DNA of 64,000 nt from Arachidicoccus ginsenosidivorans. GTDB lineage: Bacteria > Bacteroidota > Bacteroidia > Chitinophagales > Chitinophagaceae. Location: the NCBI RefSeq assembly GCF_007971385.1, contig NZ_CP042434.1:3224001-3288000 (forward strand), given 5' to 3'. The position numbers were made by a program, and so were the translations under genes. The notes below the pieces were generated by a model. That model searched no databases, was not told the origin of the DNA, and was given only the letters and a program-made list of their open reading frames with translations. Shown here in pieces: positions 1-10,089 of this stretch (its first letter is position 1; each line of letters opens with the position of its first letter).

Positions 1-302
1 CGGCGATAGACTTCCTCCAAAATAAACTGATCATAGCTTTGCTGTGCCTGGGCCCGCTGGTCAGGATGAATCTCTTTATTATACCAGCTGCGGTGATCTA
101 TATTAGCTGGACAATAGACCGTAATATCCCCATTTTCAATAAACCACTGCACACTGTCAATCAAACCCCGGTCTTTGGCTTCAAAATACCGGCCCATAGA
201 AGTAGCAAATAATACCACAGGCCGTCCTGCATAGCCAAAAACCAGCATTTCAGCATCTTCTTGCAAATTTGGCGAATACCATTTGTGATAAGCTTCTTTC
301 AC
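1..302 (-). CDS. Putative esterase, alpha/beta-hydrolase type (partial, C-terminal part lies outside the window)
   Basis: The first 100 residues of a protein that runs off the left edge. I start it at the GTG whose complement is at 300-302, because an in-frame TAG lies two codons upstream; the first ATG is 19 codons in. The visible part has the pattern of the putative esterase family COG4947: an N-terminal YHKWYSP segment, then a strand ending in FATSMGRYFEAKD, then a VYCPANIDHRSWY segment leading into a Q-rich helix. Family members are usually 220-250 residues, so the nucleophile region and catalytic histidine would be outside the window. The substrate is unknown. The family call is moderately sure; the function is not shown by the sequence. 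Confidence 0.6.
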   Translation of the reverse strand, partial: MKEAYHKWYSPNLQEDAEMLVFGYAGRPVVLFATSMGRYFEAKDRGLIDSVQWFIENGDITVYCPANIDHRSWYNKEIHPDQRAQAQQSYDQFILEEVYR

Positions 303-677
303 GCTCTAATTATTCAGACGGGTGTTTGCGGGTTTTGATTCTCCCCCATCTGATCCTTCCAACTAAAGATACGAATTCTTCAAAACCAACCATCAAACAA
401 TCTTTTTTTATAAGCAAATCCAATCCAATCAAATCAAAATAAAGAAACGCGAAGCAAAGGTCGGGTGGGAGGTAAGCCTTCTCCAAAGCGCGACGCAAGC
501 CTTTCTTAAAAAAACTCCAATTGCACAATTAGTAAGTCCAGGTAACAAAAGCAGCCCGGCCTCCAGTGTATAACGGAGGCCGGGCTGTTAATACTTTACG
601 CTAATACTTAAGCGCTCGCTTTATTTGCTATTTAGGACCACTGGCTTCGCTTTTTCAAAGAGGCCAGTAAGGTCAGG
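303..677. other. Intergenic region with one terminator
   Basis: Apart from the hairpin at 552-587 I see no supported gene. A 72-codon open frame on the minus strand (310-528) has no recognisable domain and no convincing start context, so I left it out. Confidence 0.5.
552..587 (-). terminator. Rho-independent terminator downstream of the OmpH-like gene
   Basis: Perfect 13-bp inverted repeat (552-564 with 575-587) around a 10-base loop. Read on the minus strand it is followed by CTTTTGTT. It lies 90 bases after the stop of the OmpH/Skp gene. Confidence 0.8.
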
Positions 678-1298
678 TTAATTTCCTTTTTTGCTATTAT
701 TTTCCTTATCATACTGCGCATTTAAGGCAGAGAGTAACTCATTAGTAATATCCAGGGTAGAATCCTTGTAATAGAAATTATCATTCTCATTGGTTCCCAC
801 AATAAAACTATAGCCTTTTTCCTGTGCAAATTGCTTCAGGTATGCCTGGATTTTACTTCTGACTTTTTGCAATTGGACATCTCTTTCCATGCTCAGCGAT
901 TGCCCCAGACGTTGCGCCTTATCTTGGTTTTTCTTGGTCAACTCATCAATTTCTTTGCTGTACGACAATTGTTCCGCCTGGCTCATGGAAGGACCTTTTT
1001 GGTTGGCTTCCTGTATTTTGGCCGCCACTTCCTTGCGCAGGTCACCAATTTGATCTTCCACCTGTTTGTTTTTCTTGATAAGTGCCTCTTTGGCTTCTTT
1101 CATATACTTATAACTATCATCGATGGAGTCCATCTCAAAATAAGCAATATGTTGTGCGGCTAGCACGGTACCAGCAGAATCTCTGGAGGCAGTCACATGG
1201 TGACCAGCCGTTTTGTTCTTACCGCCAAATTGCAGGAAAAACAAAATAATGACAGCTACAATCAGCACTATGTTAGATACAATAAAAAATTTCTTCAT
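678..1298 (-). CDS. OmpH/Skp family periplasmic chaperone-like protein
   Basis: A 206-residue protein with an N-terminal membrane or signal segment (residues 4-24, hydrophobic after MKK). A long charged helical region follows (about 60-150), rich in K, E and Q with heptad character. This is the Skp/OmpH layout, in which a coiled-coil tentacle domain holds unfolded outer-membrane proteins in the periplasm. The C-terminal part (IVGTNENDNFYYKDSTLDIT) matches the usual OmpH ending, where a YYKD-type motif precedes a final helix. The first 25 residues lack a clear signal-peptidase site, so the protein may stay anchored in the inner membrane. It appears to be a single-gene unit, with a strong terminator after it and 340 bases of non-coding sequence before it. 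Confidence 0.85.
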   Translation of the reverse strand: MKKFFIVSNIVLIVAVIILFFLQFGGKNKTAGHHVTASRDSAGTVLAAQHIAYFEMDSIDDSYKYMKEAKEALIKKNKQVEDQIGDLRKEVAAKIQEANQKGPSMSQAEQLSYSKEIDELTKKNQDKAQRLGQSLSMERDVQLQKVRSKIQAYLKQFAQEKGYSFIVGTNENDNFYYKDSTLDITNELLSALNAQYDKENNSKKGN

Positions 1299-1638
1299 GC
1301 TCTTTTTGATTTCTAATTTCTATTTTCTTTTGCGATTTTCTTTGTTTTTAGCTCCTTATCAGCAGGAGCTCCTATTTCAGCTGTGAAAATACCAATTATT
1401 GTACTAAAAACTGTTAAGCAGCCCCTTTAATTCTGGGAAACTTTGCCTAATTTTTTAAATCCCGTTCAAACAGGCCGCTTCGCATACCTAGGGCAACACT
1501 GATAGTTAAAGTGGAGGGAAGGTAGCCGCTGGTCGCGAGAAGAAAGAAAGTAAAAAAGAAAGAAGGCAGGAAACGCACTTTTGCGTTTTCCTGCCTTCTT
1601 TCAATTATGAGCTCTTATGAGGTCTCGATTTATAAACC
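1299..1638. other. Intergenic region between rpoC and the OmpH-like gene
   Basis: It holds the rpoC terminator (1558-1602) and presumably the OmpH promoter. I did not find an exact TAnnTTTG box on the minus strand, and I see no gene here. Confidence 0.5.
1558..1602 (-). terminator. Terminator of rpoC
   Basis: Long inverted repeat, 1558-1577 pairing with 1582-1602 with one bulged base, starting 36 bases after the rpoC stop. On the minus strand the hairpin is followed by a T-rich tract (CTTTCTTTTTTACTTTC). Confidence 0.85.
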
Positions 1639-4600
1639 TTATTCTTCTTCGTCAAAACTCATGGCCTCTCTGGCGGTAGCCAGCAATTCATATTCTTCCT
1701 TGCTGCCTACGATCAGGTTTTCAAATTCATGTAAACCAGTACCTGCAGAAATCAGGTGACCAGTGATTACATTTTCTTTCAGACCGATCATTTCATCAGA
1801 TTTACCTTGTATAGCTGCAGAGCTTAATACCTTGGTTGTTTCCTGGAAGGAAGCCGCTGAGATCCAGCTAGGCACACCTAAGGAAGCTTTGGTAATACCC
1901 AGCAGTACCGGATGAGCGGTAGCTGGCTGTGCATCTCTAACTTCAACCAATTTTTTGTCCTCTCTGCGAAGCAGGGAGTTTTCCTCTCTGAGTTCACGTA
2001 CACCAACGATCTGACCGGCCCTGAAGGTCTGAGAATCACCAGCTTCGGTTACTACTTTCTTGTCGAAGATCTTATCATTTTCGTCATTGAATTCAAAGCG
2101 ATCCACCAGGTCATTATCCAGGAATCTAGTATCACCAGCATCCACGATTTCAACCTTTTTCATCATCTGACGAACGATTACCTCAATGTGTTTATCGTTG
2201 ATTTTTACACCCTGCAGACGGTATACTTCCTGAATTTCGTTGACAACGTATTCCTGAACGGCATAAGGTCCTTTGATAGACAGGATATCGATCGGCGCAG
2301 TCTGTCCATCAGACATTGGCGTACCGGCTTTTACAAAGTCACCGTCCTGCACCAGAATCTGACGCGTTAACGGCACCAGGTATTTTTTCACGATACCATC
2401 CTTGGCTTCTACCACGATTTCCCTGTTACCACGTTTGATATTACCAAAGGTAACAACACCATCAATAGCGGTTACAACAGCCGGGTTGCTTGGATTACGG
2501 GCTTCAAACAGCTCTGTAACACGAGGCAGACCCCCTGTGATATCCCCACCTTTACGCATGGTACGAGGAATCTTAACGATTACCTGTCCAGCTCTGACGG
2601 TGTCGCCTTCTTCAGCAGCCAGACGGCTACCGGTTGGCAGGTTATATTCTTTCTGATCCTTACCATCAATGATAATGGAAGGCAGTTTGGTTTTATCCTT
2701 GGATTCGATAATTACTTTTTCGCGGTGGCCAGTCTGGTCATCTGCTTCCTCACGGTAAGTAATACCATCAATGATATGTTCAAATCCGATTGTACCGGCC
2801 TGTTCAGCAATAATTACATTGTTGAACGGATCCCATGTACAGATCACTTCTCCTTTTTTGATTTTCTGACCGTTTTTCACGCTCAGTGTAGAACCGTAAG
2901 GAATATTATGGGTATTGAGCAGGCGGTCATTTTCAACATCAGAGATACGGATTTCACCCGTACGACCGATAACAATTTCTACCTTATCTCCGTCATTATT
3001 CTCTGTCTGAACCGTCCTTAGACCGTCAAACTGGACCGTTCCGTCAAATTTGGCGAGCAGAGAAGATTCTACAGAAGAAGAACCTGCGATACCACCCACG
3101 TGGAATGTACGCAGCGTCAGCTGTGTACCAGGTTCCCCAATGGACTGGGCAGCGATAATACCTACTGCATCCCCTTTCTGGGCCATGTACCCAGTAGCCA
3201 GGTTCTTACCATAACATTTTACACAAACACCGCGTTTAGCCTCACAAGTCAGTACGGAGCGGATCTCAACGGTATCCACGCCCACTTCTTCGATTTCAAC
3301 GGCTTTGCTGTGCGTGATTTCTTCCCCTGCTTTAATGATCAGCTCACCGGTCAGCGGATTATAGATGTCATGCAGTGATGTTCTCCCTTCTATTCTGTCA
3401 GAGAGCGGTGAGATGATCTCTTCATTGTCTTTCAGTGCAGAAGTCGCAATACCACGCAGCGTACCACAATCCTCTTCTGTGATGACAACATCCTGAGAAA
3501 CGTCTACCAGACGACGGGTCAGATAACCCGCATCCGCTGTTTTAAGTGCCGTATCCGCCAGACCTTTACGGGCACCGTGGGTAGAGATAAAGTAATCGAG
3601 TACGTTAAGACCGCCTTTAAAGTTGGACAGGATCGGATTTTCAATGATCTCAGAGCCAGTGCTACCGGATTTTCTTGGTTTGGCCATCAGACCACGGATA
3701 CCAGCCAGCTGTTTAACCTGCTGCTTACTACCACGCGCTCCGGAATCCAGCATCATGTATACAGAGTTGAAGCCCTGTTTGTCGGTCTTCATCTCATGGA
3801 TCAGGGTTTCTGTCAGACGTGTATCCACACGGCTCCAGATATCGATCACCTGATTGTATCTTTCATTATTGGTGATCAGCCCCATATTGTAGTTGTCCCA
3901 TACCTCTTCTACTTCAATCTTCGCATTGTTCAGCAGTTCATCCCTGGTATCAGGAACGATCAGGTCATTGATGGAGAAGGACAGACCGCCTTCAAATGCC
4001 ATACGGAAACCTAATTGTTTGATGTCATCCAGGAATTTTGCGGTAGCAGGAACATCGGTAATCTTTATAATATCCCCTACGATCTCCCGCAGGCTCTTTT
4101 TAGTCAGCAGGGCATTGATATAACCTACTGGTTTAGGTACAAACTGATTAAACAGTACACGACCCACAGATGTTTCCACCAGTTTGGTTACCAGATCACC
4201 ATTTTTCTCACGCACAGCAGCGCGCAGTTTGATGACCGCGTGTAAATCCACCCTTTTTTCGTTACGGGCAATCAGTACTTCTTCCGCACTGTAAAAGGTC
4301 ATGCCTTCCCCTTTAACGATTTCCTCTGGTGTACTTTTCTTTTGTTTGGTAATATAATAGAGACCCAGTACCATGTCCTGAGAAGGCAGGGTAATAGGCG
4401 TACCATTTTGTGGATTTAAGATATTGTGAGAGGCCAGCATTAATAACTGTGCTTCCAGGATCGCTGCATTGCTCAGCGGCACGTGTACGGCCATCTGGTC
4501 ACCATCAAAGTCAGCGTTGAAAGAAGCGGTTACCAGCGGATGTAGCTGGATGGCCTTTCCTTCTACCATCTTCGGCTGGAAGGCCTGGATAGACAGACGG

Positions 4601-5931
4601 TGCAGGGTTGGGGCACGGTTCAGCAGTACCGGATGTCCTTTCATGATGTTTTCCAGGATATCCCATACAATGGCTTCTTTCTTATCCACTAATTTCTTAG
4701 CGGATTTTACCGTTTTTACAATACCTCTTTCAATCAGTTTTCTGATGATAAATGGCTTGAAGAGCTCGGCTGCCATATCTTTTGGCAGACCGCATTCATG
4801 CATTTTCATTTCAGGGCCAACCACGATAACAGAACGACCGGAGTAATCCACACGTTTACCCAGCAGGTTCTGACGGAAACGACCTTGTTTACCCTTTAAG
4901 ACATCACTTAAAGATTTCAGGGCACGTCCACCTTCAGCCTTAACCGCATTGGATTTACGAGAGTTATCAAATAAGCTGTCCACGGCTTCCTGCAACATAC
5001 GTTTTTCATTACGCAGGATCACCTCAGGCGCCTTAATTTCCATGAGCCTTTTCAGACGGTTATTACGGATAATAACCCGGCGATAAAGGTCATTGAGATC
5101 AGAGGAGGCAAATCTGCCACCGTCTAATGGTACCAATGGACGAAGCTCCGGTGGAATCACCGGAATATATTGCATTACCATCCACTCAGGGCGGTTGGTA
5201 ATACGGGTAGAGGCGTCACGGAATGATTCCACAACGCTTAGTCTTTTAAGTGCATCCGCTCTACGCTGCTGACTGGTCTCATTGGCGGCAGCATTACGCA
5301 GATCAAAGCTCAGCTGATCCAGATCCAACAAGTTCAGCAGATCTGCCACAGCCTCGGCGCCCATTTTGGCGACAAATTTCTGAGGATCATCATTAGGCAG
5401 GAACTGATTGTCTTTTGGAAGGGTTTCCAGCAGATCCAAATATTCTTCTTCTGTCAACAAATCACCGACCTTCATGCCCTTTTCTTCCAGGACACCCGGC
5501 TGGATGACAGCATATCTTTCATAATATACAATGGTTTCCAGCTTTTTAGAGCTGGTACCCAGTAAATAACCAATCTTATTGGGCAGGGATTTAAAGTACC
5601 AGATATGAACAATAGGTACCACCAGTTTGATATGGCCCATACGTTCACGACGAACCTTTTTCTCAGTTACTTCCACACCGCAACGGTCGCAGACAATACC
5701 TTTATAGCGAATACGCTTGTATTTTCCGCAGGCACATTCATAATCTTTAACCGGCCCAAATATTCTTTCGCAGAACAGACCATCACGTTCTGGCTTGTAA
5801 GTACGATAGTTGATGGTCTCAGGCTTTAAAACTTCACCAAAACTGCGTTCTAAAATTGTGTCCGGTGATGCCAGACCAATCGTAATCTTAGAAAAGGTGG
5901 ATCTTGGTCGATTGTCTTTCTTGATTGCCAT
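1639..5931 (-). CDS. rpoC: DNA-directed RNA polymerase subunit beta'
   Basis: Encodes the beta' subunit, which carries the catalytic magnesium site of RNA polymerase. The N-terminal zinc ribbon has cysteines at 66, 68, 81 and 84. The catalytic NADFDGD motif is at about 472-478, and the second zinc site has the form [13 protein letters not shown] in the C-terminal half. I place the start at the ATG ending at 5931, giving [10 protein letters not shown], the usual Bacteroidota N-terminus; the frame stays open four codons further to a TTG at 5943. At 1430 residues the length is normal for the phylum. Unusually, rpoB is not upstream: the preceding genes are an oxidoreductase, mutY and a DMT transporter. 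A good promoter lies about 200 bases upstream, so rpoC seems to be transcribed on its own. Confidence 0.98.
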   Translation of the reverse strand: MAIKKDNRPRSTFSKITIGLASPDTILERSFGEVLKPETINYRTYKPERDGLFCERIFGPVKDYECACGKYKRIRYKGIVCDRCGVEVTEKKVRRERMGHIKLVVPIVHIWYFKSLPNKIGYLLGTSSKKLETIVYYERYAVIQPGVLEEKGMKVGDLLTEEEYLDLLETLPKDNQFLPNDDPQKFVAKMGAEAVADLLNLLDLDQLSFDLRNAAANETSQQRRADALKRLSVVESFRDASTRITNRPEWMVMQYIPVIPPELRPLVPLDGGRFASSDLNDLYRRVIIRNNRLKRLMEIKAPEVILRNEKRMLQEAVDSLFDNSRKSNAVKAEGGRALKSLSDVLKGKQGRFRQNLLGKRVDYSGRSVIVVGPEMKMHECGLPKDMAAELFKPFIIRKLIERGIVKTVKSAKKLVDKKEAIVWDILENIMKGHPVLLNRAPTLHRLSIQAFQPKMVEGKAIQLHPLVTASFNADFDGDQMAVHVPLSNAAILEAQLLMLASHNILNPQNGTPITLPSQDMVLGLYYITKQKKSTPEEIVKGEGMTFYSAEEVLIARNEKRVDLHAVIKLRAAVREKNGDLVTKLVETSVGRVLFNQFVPKPVGYINALLTKKSLREIVGDIIKITDVPATAKFLDDIKQLGFRMAFEGGLSFSINDLIVPDTRDELLNNAKIEVEEVWDNYNMGLITNNERYNQVIDIWSRVDTRLTETLIHEMKTDKQGFNSVYMMLDSGARGSKQQVKQLAGIRGLMAKPRKSGSTGSEIIENPILSNFKGGLNVLDYFISTHGARKGLADTALKTADAGYLTRRLVDVSQDVVITEEDCGTLRGIATSALKDNEEIISPLSDRIEGRTSLHDIYNPLTGELIIKAGEEITHSKAVEIEEVGVDTVEIRSVLTCEAKRGVCVKCYGKNLATGYMAQKGDAVGIIAAQSIGEPGTQLTLRTFHVGGIAGSSSVESSLLAKFDGTVQFDGLRTVQTENNDGDKVEIVIGRTGEIRISDVENDRLLNTHNIPYGSTLSVKNGQKIKKGEVICTWDPFNNVIIAEQAGTIGFEHIIDGITYREEADDQTGHREKVIIESKDKTKLPSIIIDGKDQKEYNLPTGSRLAAEEGDTVRAGQVIVKIPRTMRKGGDITGGLPRVTELFEARNPSNPAVVTAIDGVVTFGNIKRGNREIVVEAKDGIVKKYLVPLTRQILVQDGDFVKAGTPMSDGQTAPIDILSIKGPYAVQEYVVNEIQEVYRLQGVKINDKHIEVIVRQMMKKVEIVDAGDTRFLDNDLVDRFEFNDENDKIFDKKVVTEAGDSQTFRAGQIVGVRELREENSLLRREDKKLVEVRDAQPATAHPVLLGITKASLGVPSWISAASFQETTKVLSSAAIQGKSDEMIGLKENVITGHLISAGTGLHEFENLIVGSKEEYELLATAREAMSFDEEE

Positions 5932-6132
5932 ATATGATTTCAAATTTGAAAATGAAAATTTTTGCTTTTTTTCCGCGGTCCCTTTGGCCTGCAGACGGTT
6001 TAAACTGGTACAAATAAAAAACTGTAACTACATTTTTAATCAATGTGTTACAGACTATTTGGCACAAGCCGCCCTGTAGTAGACCCTACTAAAACCCGAG
6101 AAAAACGCAAAAAGTCAATGTACATAGACCCG

Positions 6133-6162
6133 CAAAGGTAATATTAATCTCTCAAAACAAAA
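6133..6162 (-). promoter_or_regulatory. Bacteroidota-type promoter of rpoC
   Basis: On the minus strand there is a perfect -7 box TACCTTTG (6133-6140), and 17 bases upstream of it a TTTTG (6158-6162) as -33 box. Transcription would start near 6126, giving a leader of about 195 bases before the rpoC ATG. That leader has no open frame that I can support. Confidence 0.65.
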
Positions 6163-6205
6163 ATTAAAATTTAGCGCCTCATGCCCGTTAAATCGGCGTT
6201 AAATG

Positions 6206-6868
6206 CTAATAGGCAGCTGTAAACCGCTGTCGGATAAACCGTGGATTTTCCAGTTCATCAACAATGGCCATGGAAAGATCCTCAATGGAAATAACAGAGC
6301 GGCCATTTTCATCAAAAACCGGTGATTCCAGATTGGTACGGTAATGGCCCCGCCTGATTCCGGCGGTGGTCTTATTCATTTCTATGGCCGGACTGACAAA
6401 GGTCCAATCCAGCGACGTATTTTGTCTGAGGATATTTAAATAATCCCTGTTGGCTGAAGCCCCCGCAAAAAAAGCTTTTGGGAAATCCGGGCTGTCAACC
6501 AGCTGCCGGCCGGTTTCATCATACAGACTGCCTGCACCACCGATCACCATGAACCTTTTAATCCCAGATACCTCAACACTGTGCTGGATACTAATCGCAC
6601 CTTCCATGTAAGCTTCGTAATGGTCTGGATTGGTCCAACCGCCACTAAATGTGCTGATAACCGCATCCTTTTCAGCGAGTAAGGGCAAAAGCTGATTGCC
6701 ATCCGTCGCATCCGCCTGATAAATATGCAACTGCTGGCTACCTCGATCCTGGTGAATCTGTGTATTGGCGTGCCGGGAGATAGCGGCTACCTGATGATCT
6801 CTAGCGCATAATTCTGTCAATACATGCCTGCCGACAAAGCCAGTGGCGCCAATGAGTGCTACCTGCAT
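6206..6868 (-). CDS. NAD(P)-binding oxidoreductase of the atypical SDR / NmrA-like type
   Basis: A 220-residue Rossmann-fold protein. The nucleotide-binding loop GATGFVG is at residues 8-14. After the second strand comes a basic stretch (SRHANT), suggesting NADPH preference. The later SGGWTNPDHYE and FMVIGGAGSLYDE segments are typical of the YwnB/NmrA-like group (COG2910). These proteins bind a dinucleotide; many act as redox sensors or reductases of unknown substrate. The C-terminal SIEDLSMAIVDELENPRF segment is also typical of the group. It stands alone between rpoC and mutY on the same strand, separated from mutY by 120 bases. The fold is sure; the substrate cannot be read from the sequence. 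Confidence 0.85.
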   Translation of the reverse strand: MQVALIGATGFVGRHVLTELCARDHQVAAISRHANTQIHQDRGSQQLHIYQADATDGNQLLPLLAEKDAVISTFSGGWTNPDHYEAYMEGAISIQHSVEVSGIKRFMVIGGAGSLYDETGRQLVDSPDFPKAFFAGASANRDYLNILRQNTSLDWTFVSPAIEMNKTTAGIRRGHYRTNLESPVFDENGRSVISIEDLSMAIVDELENPRFIRQRFTAAY

Positions 6869-6988
6869 ATTGGGCGTGTTTTAAGGTGAATAGTCATAGC
6901 CGGTAGGGAGCAAGCGCTTAAAAAAGTATCACTACTCCCTTACAAAGGTATCCAAGTAATGCCTATTTTTTAAAACGAATAACTGTTA

Positions 6989-8179
6989 TTATTGTTTCTC
7001 TAACAGATTGGTCTGTAAAATTTTTAACAATTTTGGGAAAGCCAGCTGATCCATTTGCTGTAAGGAGTGCCAGTTGTGAGATGCAAGCAAAGGCGGTTTT
7101 TTAGTCAGTTTTACCCGGTAAAAATAGCCATGGATCTTCTGATGCGTCAGCTGTTGGGCCGAACAGGGCAAGCGCTGAATATCTTTAGATGATAGCTTAA
7201 TATCTAATTGATTTTCAATGAGCTCCTGGATGCTGTCTATTGTCCAGTCAGGTGAGGCGGGGGATTCTACCGGGTAAAATTCATGCAGGTTCTCCCAGAT
7301 ATCACCAGCAGGTCTTTTTTGAACATAAAATAAGGTGTTGGCTGAATTTTTATTTTGGGCAGGTAATTCAAGTATCAGCCAGGTGATATGGCGGGTTTTC
7401 TTTTGCAGGGTTTTTTCTTTTTTGGGAAGCGTCATAACGCGCGCGGTCCTTTTTGCCACGCAGCTATCCTGCATTACGCAGCTGCCGCAAAGCGGTTGGG
7501 CCGGCTTACAGACAGTAGCCCCAAAATCCATTATCGCCTGGTTGTAGGCGGCTGGCTCAGTTTTACTCAGTGTTTTTTCTGCCAGCCCTTGGAACTGCAG
7601 CTTACCATTAGCGCTGTCTATGGGCGTATCAATGCCAAAAAACCTTGCCAGTACCCTAAATACATTGCCGTCCAAAACCGCATAAGGCTGGTTAAAAGCA
7701 AAGGCAGAGATGGCTGCTGCCGTGTAGGGGCCAATTCCTTTTAGCGCCAGTATCTGCTCATATTGACTGGGAAATATTCCTTGATAATCCTGACTAATCA
7801 CTTTTGCTGTATGCAGCAGATTTTTGCACCTACTATAATAACCAAGGCCTTCCCAGTCTTTAAAAACCTGATCAGGATCAGCTGCCGCCAGATCCTGGAT
7901 CCTGGGATAATGAAGAATGAATTTCTCATAATAGGCTAGCCCTTGTTCTACGCGTGTTTGTTGCAGTATAATCTCACTGAGCCAGATTTTATAAGGATCC
8001 TTTTCCCCTTTCCAGGGCATTTGACGGCGGTTTAGCTCCCGGTGCCACTGTAGCAGCCTACTGGTAAATAAAGCAATGACTTTGGCATTACTGGTGGGCA
8101 TTGAAGGGTTCAGCCCACTGTCTGAGTCTATATCAACTTTCTTTTTCTTTGCTTTAATTGCTTTTATCTCTTTAGCCAC
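6989..8179 (-). CDS. mutY: A/G-specific adenine glycosylase MutY
   Basis: Removes adenine mispaired with 8-oxoguanine in base excision repair. The catalytic glutamate lies in WLSEIILQQTRV (E69). The helix-hairpin-helix KGIGPYTA is at 147-154 and the catalytic aspartate in LDGNVFRVLAR is D170. The iron-sulfur cluster cysteines are at 224, 231, 234 and 240, with the C-x6-C-x2-C-x5-C spacing. The C-terminal 120 residues fit the NUDIX-like 8-oxoG recognition domain. At 396 residues it is longer than most because of a lysine-rich N-terminal tail of about 30 residues; an internal ATG at codon 27 could be the true start. The next gene upstream on this strand is 190 bases away. Confidence 0.95.
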   Translation of the reverse strand: MAKEIKAIKAKKKKVDIDSDSGLNPSMPTSNAKVIALFTSRLLQWHRELNRRQMPWKGEKDPYKIWLSEIILQQTRVEQGLAYYEKFILHYPRIQDLAAADPDQVFKDWEGLGYYSRCKNLLHTAKVISQDYQGIFPSQYEQILALKGIGPYTAAAISAFAFNQPYAVLDGNVFRVLARFFGIDTPIDSANGKLQFQGLAEKTLSKTEPAAYNQAIMDFGATVCKPAQPLCGSCVMQDSCVAKRTARVMTLPKKEKTLQKKTRHITWLILELPAQNKNSANTLFYVQKRPAGDIWENLHEFYPVESPASPDWTIDSIQELIENQLDIKLSSKDIQRLPCSAQQLTHQKIHGYFYRVKLTKKPPLLASHNWHSLQQMDQLAFPKLLKILQTNLLEKQ

Positions 8180-8368
8180 AATATTCGGATTATAATCTCA
8201 ATCTTCAAGTAAGGGTGATTGACTCCACCTAGCAGTCTCCAGCCACCTAAAATAATGCTTTATTAAATTGCATCTGCTACTAAAATAGGCATATCTGATA
8301 ATCAGCAGCCAGGCAAATCTACTATTTATATAGCCTTTTGATCTGAATGCGTCAGATTATTTTGCCCC

Positions 8369-9295
8369 TTATTTTTGCCCTTTTATTCTGAACTGCCACC
8401 ATTTTGGCAGTGGCGCTGCGGCCGTGCCCGGCCTTTTTCTTGCCAGCGACAGGGTCTGTAAAAACACCGCAAAGAGTATAAAGAGAAAACCGATATAAAA
8501 AGTATTGGAAAGATCCTTATTCTCATGGTAGATCACAAATGCCAGAAGGATGCCATATACGGGTTCCAGCGTCAGTGTCAGATTCATAGTAAAGGCACTG
8601 AGCTTTTTTAAGGCCTGGGTATATAAAATAAAGGTAAATATGGTACAAAACCAGGCCAGAACAATCAGCCAGATCCATTCCCTGCCTGCAGGCAGCCAGG
8701 TAATGGCCGGGAAGGCGTGGTTGTAAAAAGGCATCAGGACACTTAGCCCGATAAAACCACCGGTCAGCTGGTAGAGCGTGAAAGATTCTGGTTGGTATTG
8801 GTCTACAATTTTTTTGTTTAGAATAGACACTGTGACTGTTAAGAAACAGGCCAGGATACCAATATAAAAGCCGGTAGAAAAGTGCAGATTGGTCTGATAG
8901 ATCATAAAAATACCGACAATGGTCAACAGACCAAAAAAGAGCTCCTTGATATTGATTTTGCGGCCAAAAAATAAAGGTTCCAGTATGGCAGAGACAAAGC
9001 CTGAGCCTGATAGGCAGATCAAGGCAATGGAGACATTGGCATATTTAATACTACCATAAAAGCACAGCCAGTGCAGTGCCAAAAGTACACCGATACCGCC
9101 TATGGTTAGAAACTGCCTGGCTGAGATCTTTTTGATTTTACCAGTTGCTCCAAATAAAATCCACATGGTCACCACTGTGAGCAACATACGCCACCAGACC
9201 AGCCAACCCTCGTTCAGGCTTATGGTTCTGCCGAGTACACCGGTAAAACCCCAGAGGAAGACAGCTATATGTAATTTGATCAGTGCACGTTTCAT
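8369..9295 (-). CDS. DMT-superfamily transporter (EamA type, ten membrane spans)
   Basis: A 308-residue integral membrane protein with about ten hydrophobic segments in two repeats of five, the EamA arrangement. Repeat one contains WLCFYGSIKYANVSIALICLSGSGFVSAILEPLFFGRKI. Repeat two contains FILYTQALKKLSAFTMNLTLTLEPVYGILLAFVIYHE. Both show the conserved glutamate-proline near the end of the fourth span. Such proteins export metabolites or amino acids; the substrate is unknown. It ends in a short basic tail. A TAATTTTG promoter box lies 24 bases upstream of the ATG. Confidence 0.88.
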   Translation of the reverse strand: MKRALIKLHIAVFLWGFTGVLGRTISLNEGWLVWWRMLLTVVTMWILFGATGKIKKISARQFLTIGGIGVLLALHWLCFYGSIKYANVSIALICLSGSGFVSAILEPLFFGRKINIKELFFGLLTIVGIFMIYQTNLHFSTGFYIGILACFLTVTVSILNKKIVDQYQPESFTLYQLTGGFIGLSVLMPFYNHAFPAITWLPAGREWIWLIVLAWFCTIFTFILYTQALKKLSAFTMNLTLTLEPVYGILLAFVIYHENKDLSNTFYIGFLFILFAVFLQTLSLARKRPGTAAAPLPKWWQFRIKGQK

Positions 9296-9318
9296 GTAAA
9301 AAAGTTAGAAAAATGAGG

Positions 9319-9326
9319 CAAAATTA
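9319..9326 (-). promoter_or_regulatory. Likely -7 promoter box of the DMT transporter gene
   Basis: TAATTTTG on the minus strand fits TAnnTTTG, 24 bases before the ATG at 9295. No clear TTTG is seen at the expected -33 distance, so confidence is modest. Confidence 0.4.
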
Positions 9327-9476
9327 CTATAATGCAATGGACTTGCTGATTTTATTCACAATTTAGCAATCCTTCAACGAATAATGGTTAGCATCCATGT
9401 TATTAGCTGTGATATACAGGTATTTTGTCTCCGCATATATTAACCACCAGCCTGCACACAGTAACAATAAGTGACT

Positions 9477-9484
9477 TACCTTTG
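9477..9484 (+). promoter_or_regulatory. Likely -7 promoter box of the HesB-like gene
   Basis: TACCTTTG is a perfect TAnnTTTG box 27 bases before the ATG at 9512. It would lie inside the coding region if the upstream in-frame start at 9425 were used, which favours 9512. Confidence 0.5.
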
Positions 9485-9511
9485 AATCAAACAAATAGCA
9501 GTATAAGAATC

Positions 9512-9811
9512 ATGGATTTAATAGAGGTAACCCCGGCGGCTCAGGCAAAAATTGAGGCGTTAAGGGCAGCAGCGGCTGAGCAAGGTAATCCTTATCTGAG
9601 ACTGGGTGCCAGAGGCGGCGGATGCGGTGTGGCTGTCACTTATTATCTGGGATTTGATAAGGCAGAGGCAACTGACCAGGTTTTTAGCGTAGCGGGCATT
9701 GATTGTATTATCAATAAAGGACAACTGATGCAACTCCAAGGTATCAGACTGGATTATCTGGAAACAGACAGTGAACAAGGATTTCAGTTTATACCTGCTG
9801 CGGTCAGCTAA
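9512..9811 (+). CDS. HesB/IscA-like (A-type iron-sulfur carrier fold) protein lacking the C-terminal cysteines
   Basis: A 99-residue protein starting MDLIEVTPAAQAKIEAL, the opening of A-type iron-sulfur carriers; RLGARGGGCGVAVTYYLGF holds the first conserved cysteine. IscA, SufA and ErpA carry two more cysteines in a C-terminal CGCG motif. Here the chain ends in FQFIPAAVS with no cysteine, and its only other cysteine is in the middle (GIDCIINKG). It therefore belongs to the HesB-like fold but may not carry clusters in the usual way. I use the ATG at 9512 rather than the longer frame from 9425, because the family N-terminus and a promoter box both fit. No suf or isc genes are nearby. Confidence 0.8.
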   Translation: MDLIEVTPAAQAKIEALRAAAAEQGNPYLRLGARGGGCGVAVTYYLGFDKAEATDQVFSVAGIDCIINKGQLMQLQGIRLDYLETDSEQGFQFIPAAVS

Positions 9812-9934
9812 GCAAATGGCGTAGGCAAGAACGGTAGATTAGACCGGTAGCATAGAGCACACGGAAATAGGTAGATGGAAAGGCTAGAAAAATAAAAACA
9901 AAGGATATAAAAACCTTAGGTCCCATTTGAACAG

Positions 9935-9966
9935 TGTGTATGTATGTATGTATGCATGCATGTATT
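9935..9966 (+). repeat. Tetranucleotide repeat (TATG/CATG type)
   Basis: Imperfect short tandem repeat of the unit TATG changing to CATG, about 30 bases, in the 278-base gap after the HesB-like gene. I see no gene or terminator in the rest of this gap (9812-10089). Confidence 0.7.
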
Positions 9967-10089
9967 TATAATTTTATGTGTATATATATTCGCGGATGAG
10001 CCTGTAATTTTATCCGGCACAGCTCAGTGAACCAGACCTGAATTAGCCCAGGGCTATTAACTTCAATCCAAGATCAAAATAAATCATCA

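Noticed and set aside
310..528. 72-codon minus-strand frame as a gene
   Set aside because: No family pattern, no start context, and it lies in an intergenic gap.
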